A DNA stretch of 64,000 nucleotides, from NCBI RefSeq assembly GCF_943736985.1, contig NZ_CALSFS010000003.1, positions 124,001-188,000 of the forward strand, in the 5' to 3' direction. This document shows, in pieces, positions 50,722-60,001 of this stretch. Positions within the stretch are counted from its first letter, which is position 1. Every line of letters starts with the position of its first letter. Made by a program: the position numbers and the translations under genes. This DNA is from Clostridium sp. Marseille-Q2269. GTDB lineage: Bacteria > Bacillota > Clostridia > Clostridiales > Clostridiaceae. Under the pieces are notes generated by a model. It was given only the letters and a program-made list of their open reading frames with translations, was not told the DNA's origin and ran no database searches.

Positions 50722-51039
50722 ATGGCTAAAGAAATAAATGAAAGCGCATTCGGTGCAGAAGTATTAAATTCTGATGTTCCTGTAGTAGTAGATTTTTGGG
50801 CAACATGGTGCGGACCTTGTAAAATGCTTGCTCCTGTAGTAGAAGAAATATCTGAAGAATTACTTGGCAAAGCAAAATTTGTTAAAGTTAATGTAGATGA
50901 TAATCCTGTTATATCAACACAATATAAAATAGCTAGTATACCAACACTTATGGTATTTAAAGCAGGTGAAGCTGTTGAAACATTAGTTGGATTTAGACCA
51001 AAAGAATCTATAAAATCAACACTAGAAAAATACATTTAA
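50722..51039 (+). CDS. trxA: Thioredoxin
   Basis: A 105-residue cytoplasmic protein-disulfide reductant. The active site WCGPC lies in VVVDFWATWCGPCKMLAPVVEE. The conserved cis-Pro segment is IASIPTLMVFKAGE. It starts at ATG after CGGAGGGTG. Its reductase gene follows after a hairpin that could attenuate read-through, giving more thioredoxin than reductase. Confidence 0.97.
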   Translation: MAKEINESAFGAEVLNSDVPVVVDFWATWCGPCKMLAPVVEEISEELLGKAKFVKVNVDDNPVISTQYKIASIPTLMVFKAGEAVETLVGFRPKESIKSTLEKYI

Positions 51040-51044
51040 TATAA

Positions 51045-51087
51045 AAAATTGAGAATAACTTAATGTTATTCTCAATTTTAGATTTTT
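51045..51087 (+). terminator. Intercistronic terminator/attenuator between trxA and the reductase
   Basis: AAAATTGAGAATAAC / GTTATTCTCAATTTT is a perfect 15-bp stem with a 5-base loop, followed by AGATTTTTT. It lies between two genes of one pathway, with the downstream Shine-Dalgarno starting right after the T tract. Confidence 0.8.
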
Positions 51088-51101
51088 TAGGAGGAAAGTT
51101 T

Positions 51102-51983
51102 ATGGGGAAAAGATATGATATAGCTATAATAGGAAGTGGCCCAGCAGGACTAGAAGCAGCTATAAATGCCAAGATAAGAAATAAAGATATAATAATATTT
51201 GGGAATAGGGATCTAAGTTCAAAATTGGTAAAGGCTCCCAAAATAAATAATTACCTTGGATTTCATGATATTTCTGGTAGCCAATTGAAAGATAAATTCA
51301 TAGATCATATAAATAATATGGGAATAGAAATAACTTATGAAAGAATAAATAACGTTTATGCCATGGGAGAGTATTTTGCTTTAATGGTTAATGAAAAAAT
51401 GTATGAGTCTAAAACAGTTATATTAGCTACTGGAGTTGAATATGGTAAAGCATTAAAAGGTGAAGAAGAGCTTTTAGGTAAAGGGGTAGGATACTGTGCT
51501 ACTTGTGATGCACCACTTTATAAAAATAAAACAGTGGCTATAATAGGTTACAATAAGGAAGCGGAAGAAGAAGCTAATTTTGTAAGTGAATTAGTTTCAA
51601 AACTTTATTACATACCTATGTATAGAGGAGATTATTCCTTAAACCATAAAATTCAAGTTGTTAATGATAAACCTGTAGAAATATTAGGAGATGAGCATGT
51701 AGAAAAATTATTGCTTAAAAATTCACAATTAGAAGCAGATGGTATTTTTGTTTTAAAAGATAGTGTATCTCCTTCACAACTAGTTCCAGGATTAGAAATG
51801 GAAGATGAGCATATAAAGGTTGATAGAAAAATGCAAACTAATATATCAGGATGTTTTGCTGCAGGAGATTGTACTGGAAAACCATATCAATATATAAAAT
51901 CTTCAGGAGAAGGTCAAGTTGCAGCATTGAATGCAGTTTCTTATTTAGACAATATTAAGTTACAAACCCCAAATAGTAAATAA
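51102..51983 (+). CDS. Thioredoxin reductase-like flavoprotein, probably ferredoxin-dependent type
   Basis: A 293-residue flavoprotein with FAD motif IIGSGPAG (9-16), redox-active CATC (Cys132, Cys135) and C-terminal FAD motif CFAAGDCTGKPYQYIKSSGEGQVAA. The second Rossmann region reads AIIGYNKEAEEEA instead of the usual GGGNSA pattern. The NADPH-phosphate-binding HRR motif is missing from the shortened LYYIPMYRGDYS segment. This pattern resembles the ferredoxin-dependent flavin thioredoxin reductases described in clostridia. ATG 51102 follows TAGGAGG. It lies beside trxA, its likely substrate. The electron donor is inferred, not shown. Confidence 0.85.
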   Translation: MGKRYDIAIIGSGPAGLEAAINAKIRNKDIIIFGNRDLSSKLVKAPKINNYLGFHDISGSQLKDKFIDHINNMGIEITYERINNVYAMGEYFALMVNEKMYESKTVILATGVEYGKALKGEEELLGKGVGYCATCDAPLYKNKTVAIIGYNKEAEEEANFVSELVSKLYYIPMYRGDYSLNHKIQVVNDKPVEILGDEHVEKLLLKNSQLEADGIFVLKDSVSPSQLVPGLEMEDEHIKVDRKMQTNISGCFAAGDCTGKPYQYIKSSGEGQVAALNAVSYLDNIKLQTPNSK

Positions 51984-51998
51984 ATTTATAAATAGTAT

Positions 51999-52057
51999 AA
52001 TAATAGGATTTAGTACATAATTGAAATTTCATGTATATACTAAATCCTATTATTTTA
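51999..52057. terminator. Bidirectional terminator between the reductase and the SleB-type gene
   Basis: AATAATAGGATTTAGTA (51999-52015) pairs perfectly with TACTAAATCCTATTATT (52038-52054), a 17-bp stem with a 22-base loop. A and T tracts allow use from both convergent genes. Confidence 0.85.
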
Positions 52058-52067
52058 TGAAATATAT

Positions 52068-52601
52068 TTAATTTGTTTTAAAAAACACATGATTGCCTAT
52101 TGTCTTTCTATCATTTTTAGATACATTAATCATCCAGTTACATGTAGATATTTTAGGGTTATAAAAATAAAGAGAGCTATTTGTAGGATCTTTTCCTTTT
52201 AAAGCTTCTTCCACTGCTCGAAAACTTGATTCATCTGGTATTCTAGATATTGATCCATTTTTATTTAAACAAGAAAAAGCGTTTTTTTGCTTAATTACGC
52301 TATCTATACTTTTAGGAAAGCCAGGTGATACAGTTCTATTTAAAATCACAGAAGCTACGGCTACTTTACCTTCAAAAGGTTCTGATTCACTTTCAGCTTG
52401 AACCACTTGAGCCATTAAATATATGTCGTCTTTTGTAAGATATATATTTTTATTTATATGTTTTATAACTTGAACATCTTCAGAATTATTAATATTTGGA
52501 TCATCCATATAAGAAAAAGCTGATATGGACTTATTCCAAGATGAACTAAAAATAATTATAGTTAAAACTATAATTACATTAAATAAAAAATACTTTTTCA
52601 T
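52068..52601 (-). CDS. SleB/CwlJ-type cell wall hydrolase
   Basis: A 177-residue exported hydrolase of the Hydrolase_2 (SleB catalytic) family, acting as a peptidoglycan glycosidase, probably lytic transglycosylase-like. Residues 1-28 form a signal peptide or anchor. The catalytic domain (about 55-175) has LMAQVVQAESESEPFEGKVAVASVILNR with the catalytic Glu70. No N-terminal peptidoglycan-binding domain is present, so it is shorter than SleB itself. Its leader carries a c-di-AMP riboswitch, which points to a role in wall growth or turnover rather than only germination. The Shine-Dalgarno AAAAGGAG abuts the aptamer. Confidence 0.9.
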   Translation of the reverse strand: MKKYFLFNVIIVLTIIIFSSSWNKSISAFSYMDDPNINNSEDVQVIKHINKNIYLTKDDIYLMAQVVQAESESEPFEGKVAVASVILNRTVSPGFPKSIDSVIKQKNAFSCLNKNGSISRIPDESSFRAVEEALKGKDPTNSSLYFYNPKISTCNWMINVSKNDRKTIGNHVFFKTN

Positions 52602-52613
52602 TTGCTCACTCCT

Positions 52614-52736
52614 TTTGCCTACGAGGTTAGCTGACGGGTTCGGAAAAGGTATAACCTACGTAATTTAATTTTACGATTCACCCCAAAGTATGGTTTCCCC
52701 GTGTTTTTGTAAACTTAGGCTAATACTAGTGTAACC
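52614..52736 (-). ncRNA. Cyclic-di-AMP riboswitch (ydaO/yuaA type)
   Basis: On the - strand the leader contains ACGGGGAAACC, TTTGGGGTGAATC and the highly conserved CCGAACCCGTCAGCTAACC followed by TCGTAGGC, the hallmarks of the ydaO class. The terminal stem can be made from GCCT near 52720 and AGGC near 52617. The Shine-Dalgarno of the hydrolase gene begins one or two bases after the aptamer, and no terminator hairpin separates them. That suggests control of translation. In this class, ligand normally lowers expression of wall hydrolases. Ends are approximate. Confidence 0.93.
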
Positions 52737-52857
52737 ATAAAAATTATTTTAATACTTAAAAATATAAAAAAATTATAAATTTGTTTCAAGTGTGATATAA
52801 AAACAATTAAATAGTGTATAATTGAGATATATACTTATTCTAAGGGGTGACTTTTAA

Positions 52858-53706
52858 TTGGAATTTTTGGATATGATAGTTAATTCTATAAAAAATATTA
52901 GTATATATTCTATATTAGATATATTAGTAGTATCTTATATTTTTTATAAAAGTTATATGTTAATAAAGGAAACTAGAGCAGAACAATTATTAAAAGGTAT
53001 AATACTTATAATAATATTAATACCAATAAGTGGTTTTTTAAATTTAACTATGTTAAGTTGGATATTAACCAAAACACTTACTATAGGGGTTCTATCCTTC
53101 GTTATAATTTTCCAACCAGAAATACGAAGGGCTCTTGAGCATATAGGAAGAAGTGCATTTACAGAGAAACACTTATTGCAAGATGAAGAGGTAATGAGTA
53201 AAGTTATAGATAACATTGTAGTATCAGTGGATAATCTTTCAAAAAGTAAAACTGGTGCTTTAATAGTTATTGAACAATTTACTGGATTAGGAGAAATAAT
53301 AAATACAGGAACTAAATTAGATGCTATGGTATCATCAGCGCTATTAGAAAATATATTTGTTGTAAATACCCCATTACATGATGGGGCTACAATTATAAGA
53401 AATGATAGAATAGTATCTGCAGGATGTTTTTTGCCCTTAACACAAAATACAGATATAAATAAAAAATTAGGAACAAGACACAGAGCTGCCATAGGTATAT
53501 CAGAAAATTCGGATGCTATAACTATAGTTGTATCTGAAGAAACTGGTATGATTTCTTTGGCTGTTAATGGTCAATTAACAAGAGGATATGATAAAGAGAA
53601 ATTAAAGGATATTATGATAAAAATAATAAAAAAAGGATTTAGTGAAGATAGTACTTTTAGGGGGCAGGTGGTAGAATGGGCAAAAAAAGTAAAACAGAAA
53701 ATATAA
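52858..53706 (+). CDS. cdaA: Diadenylate cyclase CdaA
   Basis: Makes c-di-AMP from two ATP at the membrane. The 282-residue protein has three membrane spans in about residues 17-85. The DAC domain has the catalytic motifs DGA (175-177, in PLHDGATII) and RHR (207-209, in GTRHRAAIG). The start is TTG, eight bases after AAGGGGTG. TATAAT at 52817-52822 could be its -10, though no good -35 is seen. It overlaps cdaR by 31 bases. It is divergent from a gene carrying the c-di-AMP riboswitch. Confidence 0.96.
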   Translation: MEFLDMIVNSIKNISIYSILDILVVSYIFYKSYMLIKETRAEQLLKGIILIIILIPISGFLNLTMLSWILTKTLTIGVLSFVIIFQPEIRRALEHIGRSAFTEKHLLQDEEVMSKVIDNIVVSVDNLSKSKTGALIVIEQFTGLGEIINTGTKLDAMVSSALLENIFVVNTPLHDGATIIRNDRIVSAGCFLPLTQNTDINKKLGTRHRAAIGISENSDAITIVVSEETGMISLAVNGQLTRGYDKEKLKDIMIKIIKKGFSEDSTFRGQVVEWAKKVKQKI

Positions 53707-54956
53707 TAGTGAAAATTTGTTGTATAATAGCTTCCTTATCTTTATGGTTATATATTTTTAATATAGAGAATCCAATAAAAGAGCAAAAGATAACTGTACC
53801 AGTAAATATAGTTAATAAAGGAAGTATGAATGATCTTGATTTAGCTCTAGTGCCAAAAGAAATCAACACTGTAACATTAATAATTAAAGGAAATGTAAAA
53901 GATATTTATTCTGTAAAACCAGATGATTTTAAATTAGAAGCAGATTTAAGCTCTTTTGGGCTAAAAAAAGGCGAAAATAAAATACCTGTTAAAATAAAGA
54001 AAAAGCCCAATAATATTAATATAATCAATGAAGAAAATTTATGGACTAAAATTGTTTTAGATAAAGTACAATCTAGAACAGTACCAATTAATATAAAAGT
54101 CACAGGTACTCCCAAAGAAGGCTATGCAGCTTTAAATCCAATTTTAGCAAAGGAAACAGCTACAATTTATGGAACAGAAACCTATATTAAGAATGTAAAA
54201 GAAGTAGTAGGAACATGTAACATAGAAGGCAAGTCTTCAGAGATAAAAACCAATATATCTCTCCAAGCTAGAAGCTATGATGGGAATATAATCAATGAGG
54301 TTTTAGTACAACCTGATAAAGTGTATATTGAAATACATTTAAAAAGAATTAAAAAGGTACCAATAAACATGAGACTTAGTGAGGACATATCAAATAATAA
54401 AAATATAGAATCTATAACACCATTACAAAATGAAGTTGAAATTTCTGGTGAGGAACAGATAGTACAAAATATAAAGAGTATAGATACAGAAACTATCAAT
54501 GTAAGTTCTATAAAGGTAGGACAGGAAGATATAGAGAGTAAATTAATATTACCCAAAGGAGTAATATTGGTAAATAGCAATGACAGTATAAAGGTTAAAA
54601 TTAAGTTTAAAGTGGTAGAAGGAAAAAAAGAAGAACCCCAAAATAAAGAAAAAGAACAAAATAAAGAAGAAAAACCTATTGAGAAAAAAATAACAAAAAA
54701 TATTAATATGTTAAATTTACCTAATGATAAAGAAGCTGTATTGGCTCAATCTAATATAACTATAAATATAAAAGGTAACAAGGATATCATAGATAAAATT
54801 AATGAAAATAATATAAATTGTTCTGTAGATTTAAAAAATGTTAAAGTAGGAGAAAATACAGTAAAAGTTATGGTAGATATGGGAGACAATAAAGTAGATT
54901 ACAGTGCTAATATAGATAGCGTGAAAGTAACAGTAAAACAAAAGCAGGAGGAATAG
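53676..54956 (+). CDS. cdaR: CdaA regulator CdaR (YbbR-domain protein)
   Basis: A 426-residue protein with an N-terminal membrane anchor (about 10-27, IIVKICCIIASLSLWLYIF) and several extracytoplasmic YbbR repeats. A Lys/Glu-rich linker lies near 310-345. In Bacillota it binds CdaA and modulates c-di-AMP synthesis. The ATG at 53676 lies within the end of cdaA after GGTGG, so the pair is translationally coupled. The next gene starts two bases after its stop. Confidence 0.93.
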   Translation: MGKKSKTENIIVKICCIIASLSLWLYIFNIENPIKEQKITVPVNIVNKGSMNDLDLALVPKEINTVTLIIKGNVKDIYSVKPDDFKLEADLSSFGLKKGENKIPVKIKKKPNNINIINEENLWTKIVLDKVQSRTVPINIKVTGTPKEGYAALNPILAKETATIYGTETYIKNVKEVVGTCNIEGKSSEIKTNISLQARSYDGNIINEVLVQPDKVYIEIHLKRIKKVPINMRLSEDISNNKNIESITPLQNEVEISGEEQIVQNIKSIDTETINVSSIKVGQEDIESKLILPKGVILVNSNDSIKVKIKFKVVEGKKEEPQNKEKEQNKEEKPIEKKITKNINMLNLPNDKEAVLAQSNITINIKGNKDIIDKINENNINCSVDLKNVKVGENTVKVMVDMGDNKVDYSANIDSVKVTVKQKQEE

Positions 54957-54957
54957 C

Positions 54958-56556
54958 ATGTCATTAAGAATTAATAATTTAGCTTTAGAAATAGATGAAG
55001 ATTTAGACTTATTAAAAAATAAGGCTTGTAAAAAATTGAATATATCTCCAAAGCATATAAAGGATCTTAGAATATTAAGAGAATCTATAGATGCTAGAAG
55101 AAATTCTATAAAATTTAACTACTCCGTTGAGGTATTTTGTGAAAATGAGAAAAGACTAGTTAAAAATATAAGAGACAAAAATATAATTGTTCAAGATGAT
55201 GAATATGAAGAAAAAATACAATTGGGAACTAAAGATATGAAAGAAAGACCTATAATAGTAGGTATGGGGCCAGCAGGTATGTTTGCTGGTCTTATGCTGG
55301 CTAAAAATGGATATAAACCTATAATTATAGAAAGAGGAGAATCAGTAGAACAAAGGAGTAAAACCGTAGAAAAATTTTGGGACTCAGGGGTTTTAAACAC
55401 AGAGTCCAATGTACAATTTGGTGAAGGTGGTGCAGGTACTTTTTCAGATGGAAAGTTGACAACTAGAATAAAGGATAAAAGATGTTCTTTTATTTTAGAA
55501 GAGATGATTAAAGCTGGAGCACCAAATGAAATAATATATTCTGGAAAACCTCATATTGGGACAGATATATTAAAAAATGTGGTTAAGAATATAAGGAATA
55601 CTATAATTTCTCTTGGAGGAGAAATCAGATTCAATAGCAAATTAGAAGATATAAAAATTAAAAATGGAAATGTAAGTGCTATAATAGTAAATAAAGAAGA
55701 AATTCCATGTACCAATCTAATATTAGCCATAGGCCATAGTTCCAGAGATACCTACCAGATGCTTTATAGAAATAATATTTTTATGGAAAGCAAACCTTTT
55801 GCAATAGGAGTTAGAGTAGAGCATTTAAAGGAAATGATAGATGAAAATCAATATGGAAAATATGCAGGACATCCTAGACTTAAGGCTGCAGATTATAGAT
55901 TGACCTATAGAACTAAAAATAGCAATAGATCAGTGTATAGTTTTTGTATGTGTCCCGGTGGAGAGGTAGTAGCTGCCGCTTCTGAAGAAGGACTATTAGT
56001 TACAAATGGTATGAGCTATTATTCAAGAGATGAGAAAAATTCAAATTCAGCTATAGTAGTGTCTATAAAACCTGAAGATTTTCAAGGGAATACGCCTTTA
56101 AAGGGAATGGAATTCCAAAGATACTACGAAAGATTAGCTTATAAATTAGGGGGAGAAAATTATAATGCTCCGGTCCAATTAGTAGAGGATTTTTTGAAAG
56201 ATAAGGTTTCTTTATCACTAGGAGAAGTGCAACCATCTTATAAACCGGGATATGAGTTTAAAAATTTATCACAATGTTTACCAGATTATGTAGTAGATTC
56301 TTTAAAAGAAGGTTTTATAAGTTTTGATAATAAAATAAAAGGATTTGCTAGTAATGGTGCTGTTTTAACGGGAATAGAAACTAGAACTTCAGCTCCTGTA
56401 ACGGTGAGTAGAAATGAAAATTTAGAAAGCATATCATTAAAAGGTTTATACCCAGCAGGAGAAGGGGCTGGATACGCAGGAGGCATAATTTCAGCAGCAG
56501 TTGATGGAGTAAAAGTTGCAGAAAATATAATAAAAATATATAGGCCAATAGAATAA
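54958..56556 (+). CDS. FAD-dependent oxidoreductase of unknown substrate (COG2509 type)
   Basis: A 532-residue flavoprotein. It has an N-terminal small domain (about 1-90), then the dinucleotide motif VGMGPAGMFAGLMLAKNG (about 101-118) and FGEGGAGTFSDGKLTTR. A C-terminal FAD motif GLYPAGEGAGYAGGIISAAVDG follows. The family is annotated as an uncharacterised FAD/NAD-utilising dehydrogenase and its substrate is not known. ATG 54958 is preceded by AGGAGG at the end of cdaR, so it is in the cdaA operon. A link with c-di-AMP or GlmM is not evident from sequence. Confidence 0.88.
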   Translation: MSLRINNLALEIDEDLDLLKNKACKKLNISPKHIKDLRILRESIDARRNSIKFNYSVEVFCENEKRLVKNIRDKNIIVQDDEYEEKIQLGTKDMKERPIIVGMGPAGMFAGLMLAKNGYKPIIIERGESVEQRSKTVEKFWDSGVLNTESNVQFGEGGAGTFSDGKLTTRIKDKRCSFILEEMIKAGAPNEIIYSGKPHIGTDILKNVVKNIRNTIISLGGEIRFNSKLEDIKIKNGNVSAIIVNKEEIPCTNLILAIGHSSRDTYQMLYRNNIFMESKPFAIGVRVEHLKEMIDENQYGKYAGHPRLKAADYRLTYRTKNSNRSVYSFCMCPGGEVVAAASEEGLLVTNGMSYYSRDEKNSNSAIVVSIKPEDFQGNTPLKGMEFQRYYERLAYKLGGENYNAPVQLVEDFLKDKVSLSLGEVQPSYKPGYEFKNLSQCLPDYVVDSLKEGFISFDNKIKGFASNGAVLTGIETRTSAPVTVSRNENLESISLKGLYPAGEGAGYAGGIISAAVDGVKVAENIIKIYRPIE

Positions 56557-56637
56557 AATTTTTGAAAAAACGTTGCGTTGTATCTTAATTTTGTTAAAAT
56601 ATAAAGTAAAGAATAATATAAATATGGGAGATTTAAA

Positions 56638-57732
56638 ATGAGGTATAATGATCTTATATTAGTAATTAATCCAGGATCTACGTCTACCAAAATTGCTTTA
56701 TTTAATAAAGAAGATCCTATAATTATAGACAACTTATTTCATTCACTAGATGAGATAAATAAATATGATACAATATATGAACAAAAGAATATGAGAGAGA
56801 AACTAATAATGAAATGGCTAAAAGAAAAGGGCGTAGATTTAAATAGACTAACCTCTATAGTTGGTAGAGGTGGTCTGCTACGCCCTATGCCAGGTGGTAC
56901 TTATAAAGTAACACAAAAAATGTTAGAGGATTTAAAAATAGGTTATCAAGGTCAGCATGCTTCTAATCTTGGACCAGTTATAGCCTATGATATCTCAGAA
57001 AAATTAAATATACCTTCTTTTACAGTGGATCCAGTTGCAGTAGATGAAATATTAGATGAAGCAAGAATATCAGGTATACCTGAAATAAAAAGAAGATCTT
57101 TAGTTCATGCTTTAAATATAAAAGCTGTAACAAGAAAAGTATGTAAAAAACTCAATAAAAAATTTTATGACAGTTCATTTGTAGTAGCTCACTTAGGTGG
57201 GGGTATATCAGTATGTCCAATTAAAAATGGCAACATATTGGATGTGAATAATGCTAATGAAGAAGGTCCATTTTCTCCTGAAAGGACAGGCAGTCTACCT
57301 GTAGGAGATTTGATAAAAATAGCTTATAGTAATAGATATAGTTATAAGGAAATGAAGAAAAAAATTATAGGCAAAGGTGGACTAATAGCATACTTAGATA
57401 CAAATGATGGAAGAGTGGTAGATAGAATGATTGAGGAAGGTAATGAAAAAGCTAAGATTATTTTTGAAAGTATGGCGTATCAAATCTCGAAAGAAATAGG
57501 TGCTATGGCAACAGTATTAAAAGGTGATATAGATGCTATAATTCTTACAGGAGGGTTAGCTTATAATAAAAGATTAACTACCTGGATAAAAGAAAGAGTT
57601 CAATTCATATCTCCAATTGAATTAGTGGCTGGAGAAGAAGAAATGTTAGCTTTAGCTCAAGGTGCATTAAGAATTTTAAACAAAGAAGAGAGTGCTAAAA
57701 TTTACGAGGAAGAGGTGTGTTTCAATGATTAA
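56638..57732 (+). CDS. buk: Butyrate kinase (copy 1)
   Basis: Converts acyl-phosphate plus ADP to short-chain fatty acid plus ATP. The 364-residue ASKHA-fold protein has [57 protein letters not shown] and GGLAYNKRLT. It overlaps ptb by eight bases. It is clearly a paralogue of the second kinase (58666), about half-identical by eye, so the two are not recent duplicates and may prefer different chain types. Confidence 0.95.
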   Translation: MRYNDLILVINPGSTSTKIALFNKEDPIIIDNLFHSLDEINKYDTIYEQKNMREKLIMKWLKEKGVDLNRLTSIVGRGGLLRPMPGGTYKVTQKMLEDLKIGYQGQHASNLGPVIAYDISEKLNIPSFTVDPVAVDEILDEARISGIPEIKRRSLVHALNIKAVTRKVCKKLNKKFYDSSFVVAHLGGGISVCPIKNGNILDVNNANEEGPFSPERTGSLPVGDLIKIAYSNRYSYKEMKKKIIGKGGLIAYLDTNDGRVVDRMIEEGNEKAKIIFESMAYQISKEIGAMATVLKGDIDAIILTGGLAYNKRLTTWIKERVQFISPIELVAGEEEMLALAQGALRILNKEESAKIYEEEVCFND

Positions 57733-58636
57733 AAGTTTTGATGAAATATTACAAAGGGCAAAGGAACAAGAAAAAAGAACTATATCTGTAGCAGTTGCTC
57801 AAGATAAACACGTATTAGAAGCTGTAAAGGATGCCAAAGATCAAGGTCTTGTTAATGGAATACTTGTAGGAAACTTATCTAAGATACAGGAAATAGCAAA
57901 AGAAATTGGAATGAATTTAATGGATTATAAGGTAATACATGTAAACGATGACAAAAAAGCTGCATTAAAAGCTGTTGAAGTAGTTTCAACAGGTGAAGCA
58001 GATATGGTTATGAAGGGACTAATAGATACAGCAAGTTTCTTAAGAGCTGTGTTAAATAAAGAAATAGGATTAAGAACAGGGACTTTAATGTCTCATATTG
58101 GAGTTTTTGAAGTTAAGAAGCTAGAGAAAATAGTAATGATTACAGATTCAGCTTTTAATATGTATCCTGAATTACAAGAAAAAGTTCAGATTGTTAAAAA
58201 TGCAGTTACAGTTGCTCATGCAATAGGTATTGAAAATCCAAAAGTTGCACCTATTTGTGCAGTTGAGGTAGTTAATCCTAAAATGCCTGCTACATTAGAT
58301 GCTGCAGCACTTTCTAAAATGAGTGATAGAGGACAAATAAAAGGATGCATAATTGATGGACCATTAGCGTTAGATAATGCTATATCAGAAGAAGCTGCGG
58401 CACATAAAGGAATAAAGAGCCCAGTGGCAGGTAATGCTAACATTTTCTTAATGCCTAACATAGAAGCAGGAAATGTAATGTACAAGTCATTAACATATGC
58501 AGCAGATTGCAAAAATGGTGGATTATTAGTAGGAACATCAGCACCAGTTGTATTAACTTCAAGAAGTGATAGCCATGAATCAAAATTAAATGCCATTGCC
58601 TTAGCAGCATTAGTTGCTAGTCAACTAAAGAAATAA
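57725..58636 (+). CDS. ptb: Phosphate butyryltransferase
   Basis: Converts butyryl-CoA (or branched acyl-CoA) and phosphate to acyl-phosphate and CoA. The 303-residue protein begins MIKSFDEILQRAKEQEKRTISVAVAQDKHVLEAV. It has MKGLIDTASFLRAVLNKEIGLRTG and GCIIDGPLALDNAISEEAAAHKGI, typical of the Pta/Ptb family. The ATG at 57725 follows GAAGAGGTG. An in-frame start at 57692 lies deep in buk and is rejected. It is sandwiched between two kinases. Confidence 0.96.
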   Translation: MIKSFDEILQRAKEQEKRTISVAVAQDKHVLEAVKDAKDQGLVNGILVGNLSKIQEIAKEIGMNLMDYKVIHVNDDKKAALKAVEVVSTGEADMVMKGLIDTASFLRAVLNKEIGLRTGTLMSHIGVFEVKKLEKIVMITDSAFNMYPELQEKVQIVKNAVTVAHAIGIENPKVAPICAVEVVNPKMPATLDAAALSKMSDRGQIKGCIIDGPLALDNAISEEAAAHKGIKSPVAGNANIFLMPNIEAGNVMYKSLTYAADCKNGGLLVGTSAPVVLTSRSDSHESKLNAIALAALVASQLKK

Positions 58637-58665
58637 ATATATTTTAAATTAGGGAGGACGTCAAT

Positions 58666-59736
58666 ATGGGTTACAAATTATTAATAATAAATCCTGGATC
58701 AACATCAACAAAAATAGGGGTGTATGATGATGAAAACCAAATATTAGAAGAAACATTAAGACACCCTTCAAAAGAAATTGAGAGTTATAAAACTATATTT
58801 GATCAATTTGAATTTAGAAAAGAAGTTATATTAAATGTTCTGAAAGAAAAGAATTTTGATGTAAATGAATTAGATGCTATTGTAGGTAGAGGTGGGCTTT
58901 TAAAGCCAATTGAAGGGGGAACCTATGGAGTAAATGATGCTATGATTGAAGATTTAAAAATAGGAGTTCAAGGTCAGCATGCATCTAATCTTGGTGGAAT
59001 AATAGCAAATGAAATAGCAAGAGGTCTTAACGTACCTTCATTTATAGTGGACCCTGTAGTTGTTGACGAAATGAATGATATAGCAAGAATATCAGGTATG
59101 CCTGAAATAAAAAGGAAAAGTATATTTCATGCATTAAATCAAAAAGCAGTTGCTAAAAGATATGCAAAAGAAAATAATAAAAATTATGAACATCTTAACT
59201 TAATAGTAGTTCATATGGGTGGAGGAGTTTCTGTAGGAACTCATGAAAAAGGAAAGGTAGTAGATGTAAACAATGCTTTAGATGGTGAAGGGGCATTCTC
59301 ACCAGAAAGATCAGGAGGAGTTCCAATAGGAGACCTAGTTAAATTATGCTACAGCGGTAAGTACACTTATGAAGAAATGAAAAAGAAAATAAGTGGAAAA
59401 GGAGGAGTAGTAGCATATTTAAATACAAATGATTTTAGAGAAGTAGAGGAAAATGCTGAAAAAGGTAATAAAGATGCTAAATTAATTGTAGATGCGTTTA
59501 TATTCCAAGTTGCCAAAGATATAGGGCAAAATGCGGCAGTTTTATGTGGAAAAGTGGATGCTATATTATTAACAGGTGGAATAGCATATAGTAAAGCTAT
59601 ATGTGAAGGTATAAAGGAAAGAGTATCATTTATAGCACCAATAGTTAGATTCCCAGGTGAGGATGAATTATTAGCATTAACTCAAGGAGCTCTAAGAGTA
59701 TTAAAAGGAGAAGAAGAAGCCAAGGAATACAAATAA
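58666..59736 (+). CDS. buk: Butyrate kinase (copy 2)
   Basis: A second acyl kinase, 356 residues, starting at ATG after GGGAGGACG. It has [56 protein letters not shown] and [11 protein letters not shown], closer to the classical butyrate kinase pattern. It forms buk-ptb-buk with the two preceding genes. The 265 bases after it contain a promoter and hairpin for the next gene but no clear terminator. Confidence 0.95.
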   Translation: MGYKLLIINPGSTSTKIGVYDDENQILEETLRHPSKEIESYKTIFDQFEFRKEVILNVLKEKNFDVNELDAIVGRGGLLKPIEGGTYGVNDAMIEDLKIGVQGQHASNLGGIIANEIARGLNVPSFIVDPVVVDEMNDIARISGMPEIKRKSIFHALNQKAVAKRYAKENNKNYEHLNLIVVHMGGGVSVGTHEKGKVVDVNNALDGEGAFSPERSGGVPIGDLVKLCYSGKYTYEEMKKKISGKGGVVAYLNTNDFREVEENAEKGNKDAKLIVDAFIFQVAKDIGQNAAVLCGKVDAILLTGGIAYSKAICEGIKERVSFIAPIVRFPGEDELLALTQGALRVLKGEEEAKEYK

Positions 59737-59836
59737 TATCAATGGTTATTAAATATAGATATAAATAGGACAAATAGAAAAATAAAGCAAATTTTTTATG
59801 ATAAAATTATAACAATTAAAAAAACGACAAAATACT

Positions 59837-59866
59837 TTACAACTGCAAGTATTTTTATGATATAAT
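59837..59866 (+). promoter_or_regulatory. Promoter and leader hairpin before the P-loop ATPase gene
   Basis: TTTACA (59837-59842), 18 bases and TATAAT (59861-59866). Just downstream, TTCATCTAT (59878-59886) and ATAGATGAA (59896-59904) form a perfect 9-bp hairpin. The leader of about 130 bases also contains an AAAGGAG at 59909 followed by a nine-codon mini reading frame at 59930-59956. Confidence 0.6.
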
Positions 59867-60001
59867 GAAATTGCAAATTCATCTATAATTTGTTCATAGA
59901 TGAAAATTAAAGGAGTTATTTCATAGAGCATGAAAAAAAAATTTTCCATATTATGAAAAGGGTTTCAATCTGTGGAAGTACTTTCTTTTGGAGTGATGAT
60001 A

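Noticed and set aside
59930-59956. Nine-codon mini frame (MKKKFSIL-stop) in the leader of the P-loop ATPase gene
   Set aside because: The Shine-Dalgarno is 14 bases away and the peptide has no pattern of an attenuation leader peptide. Mentioned only as part of the leader.
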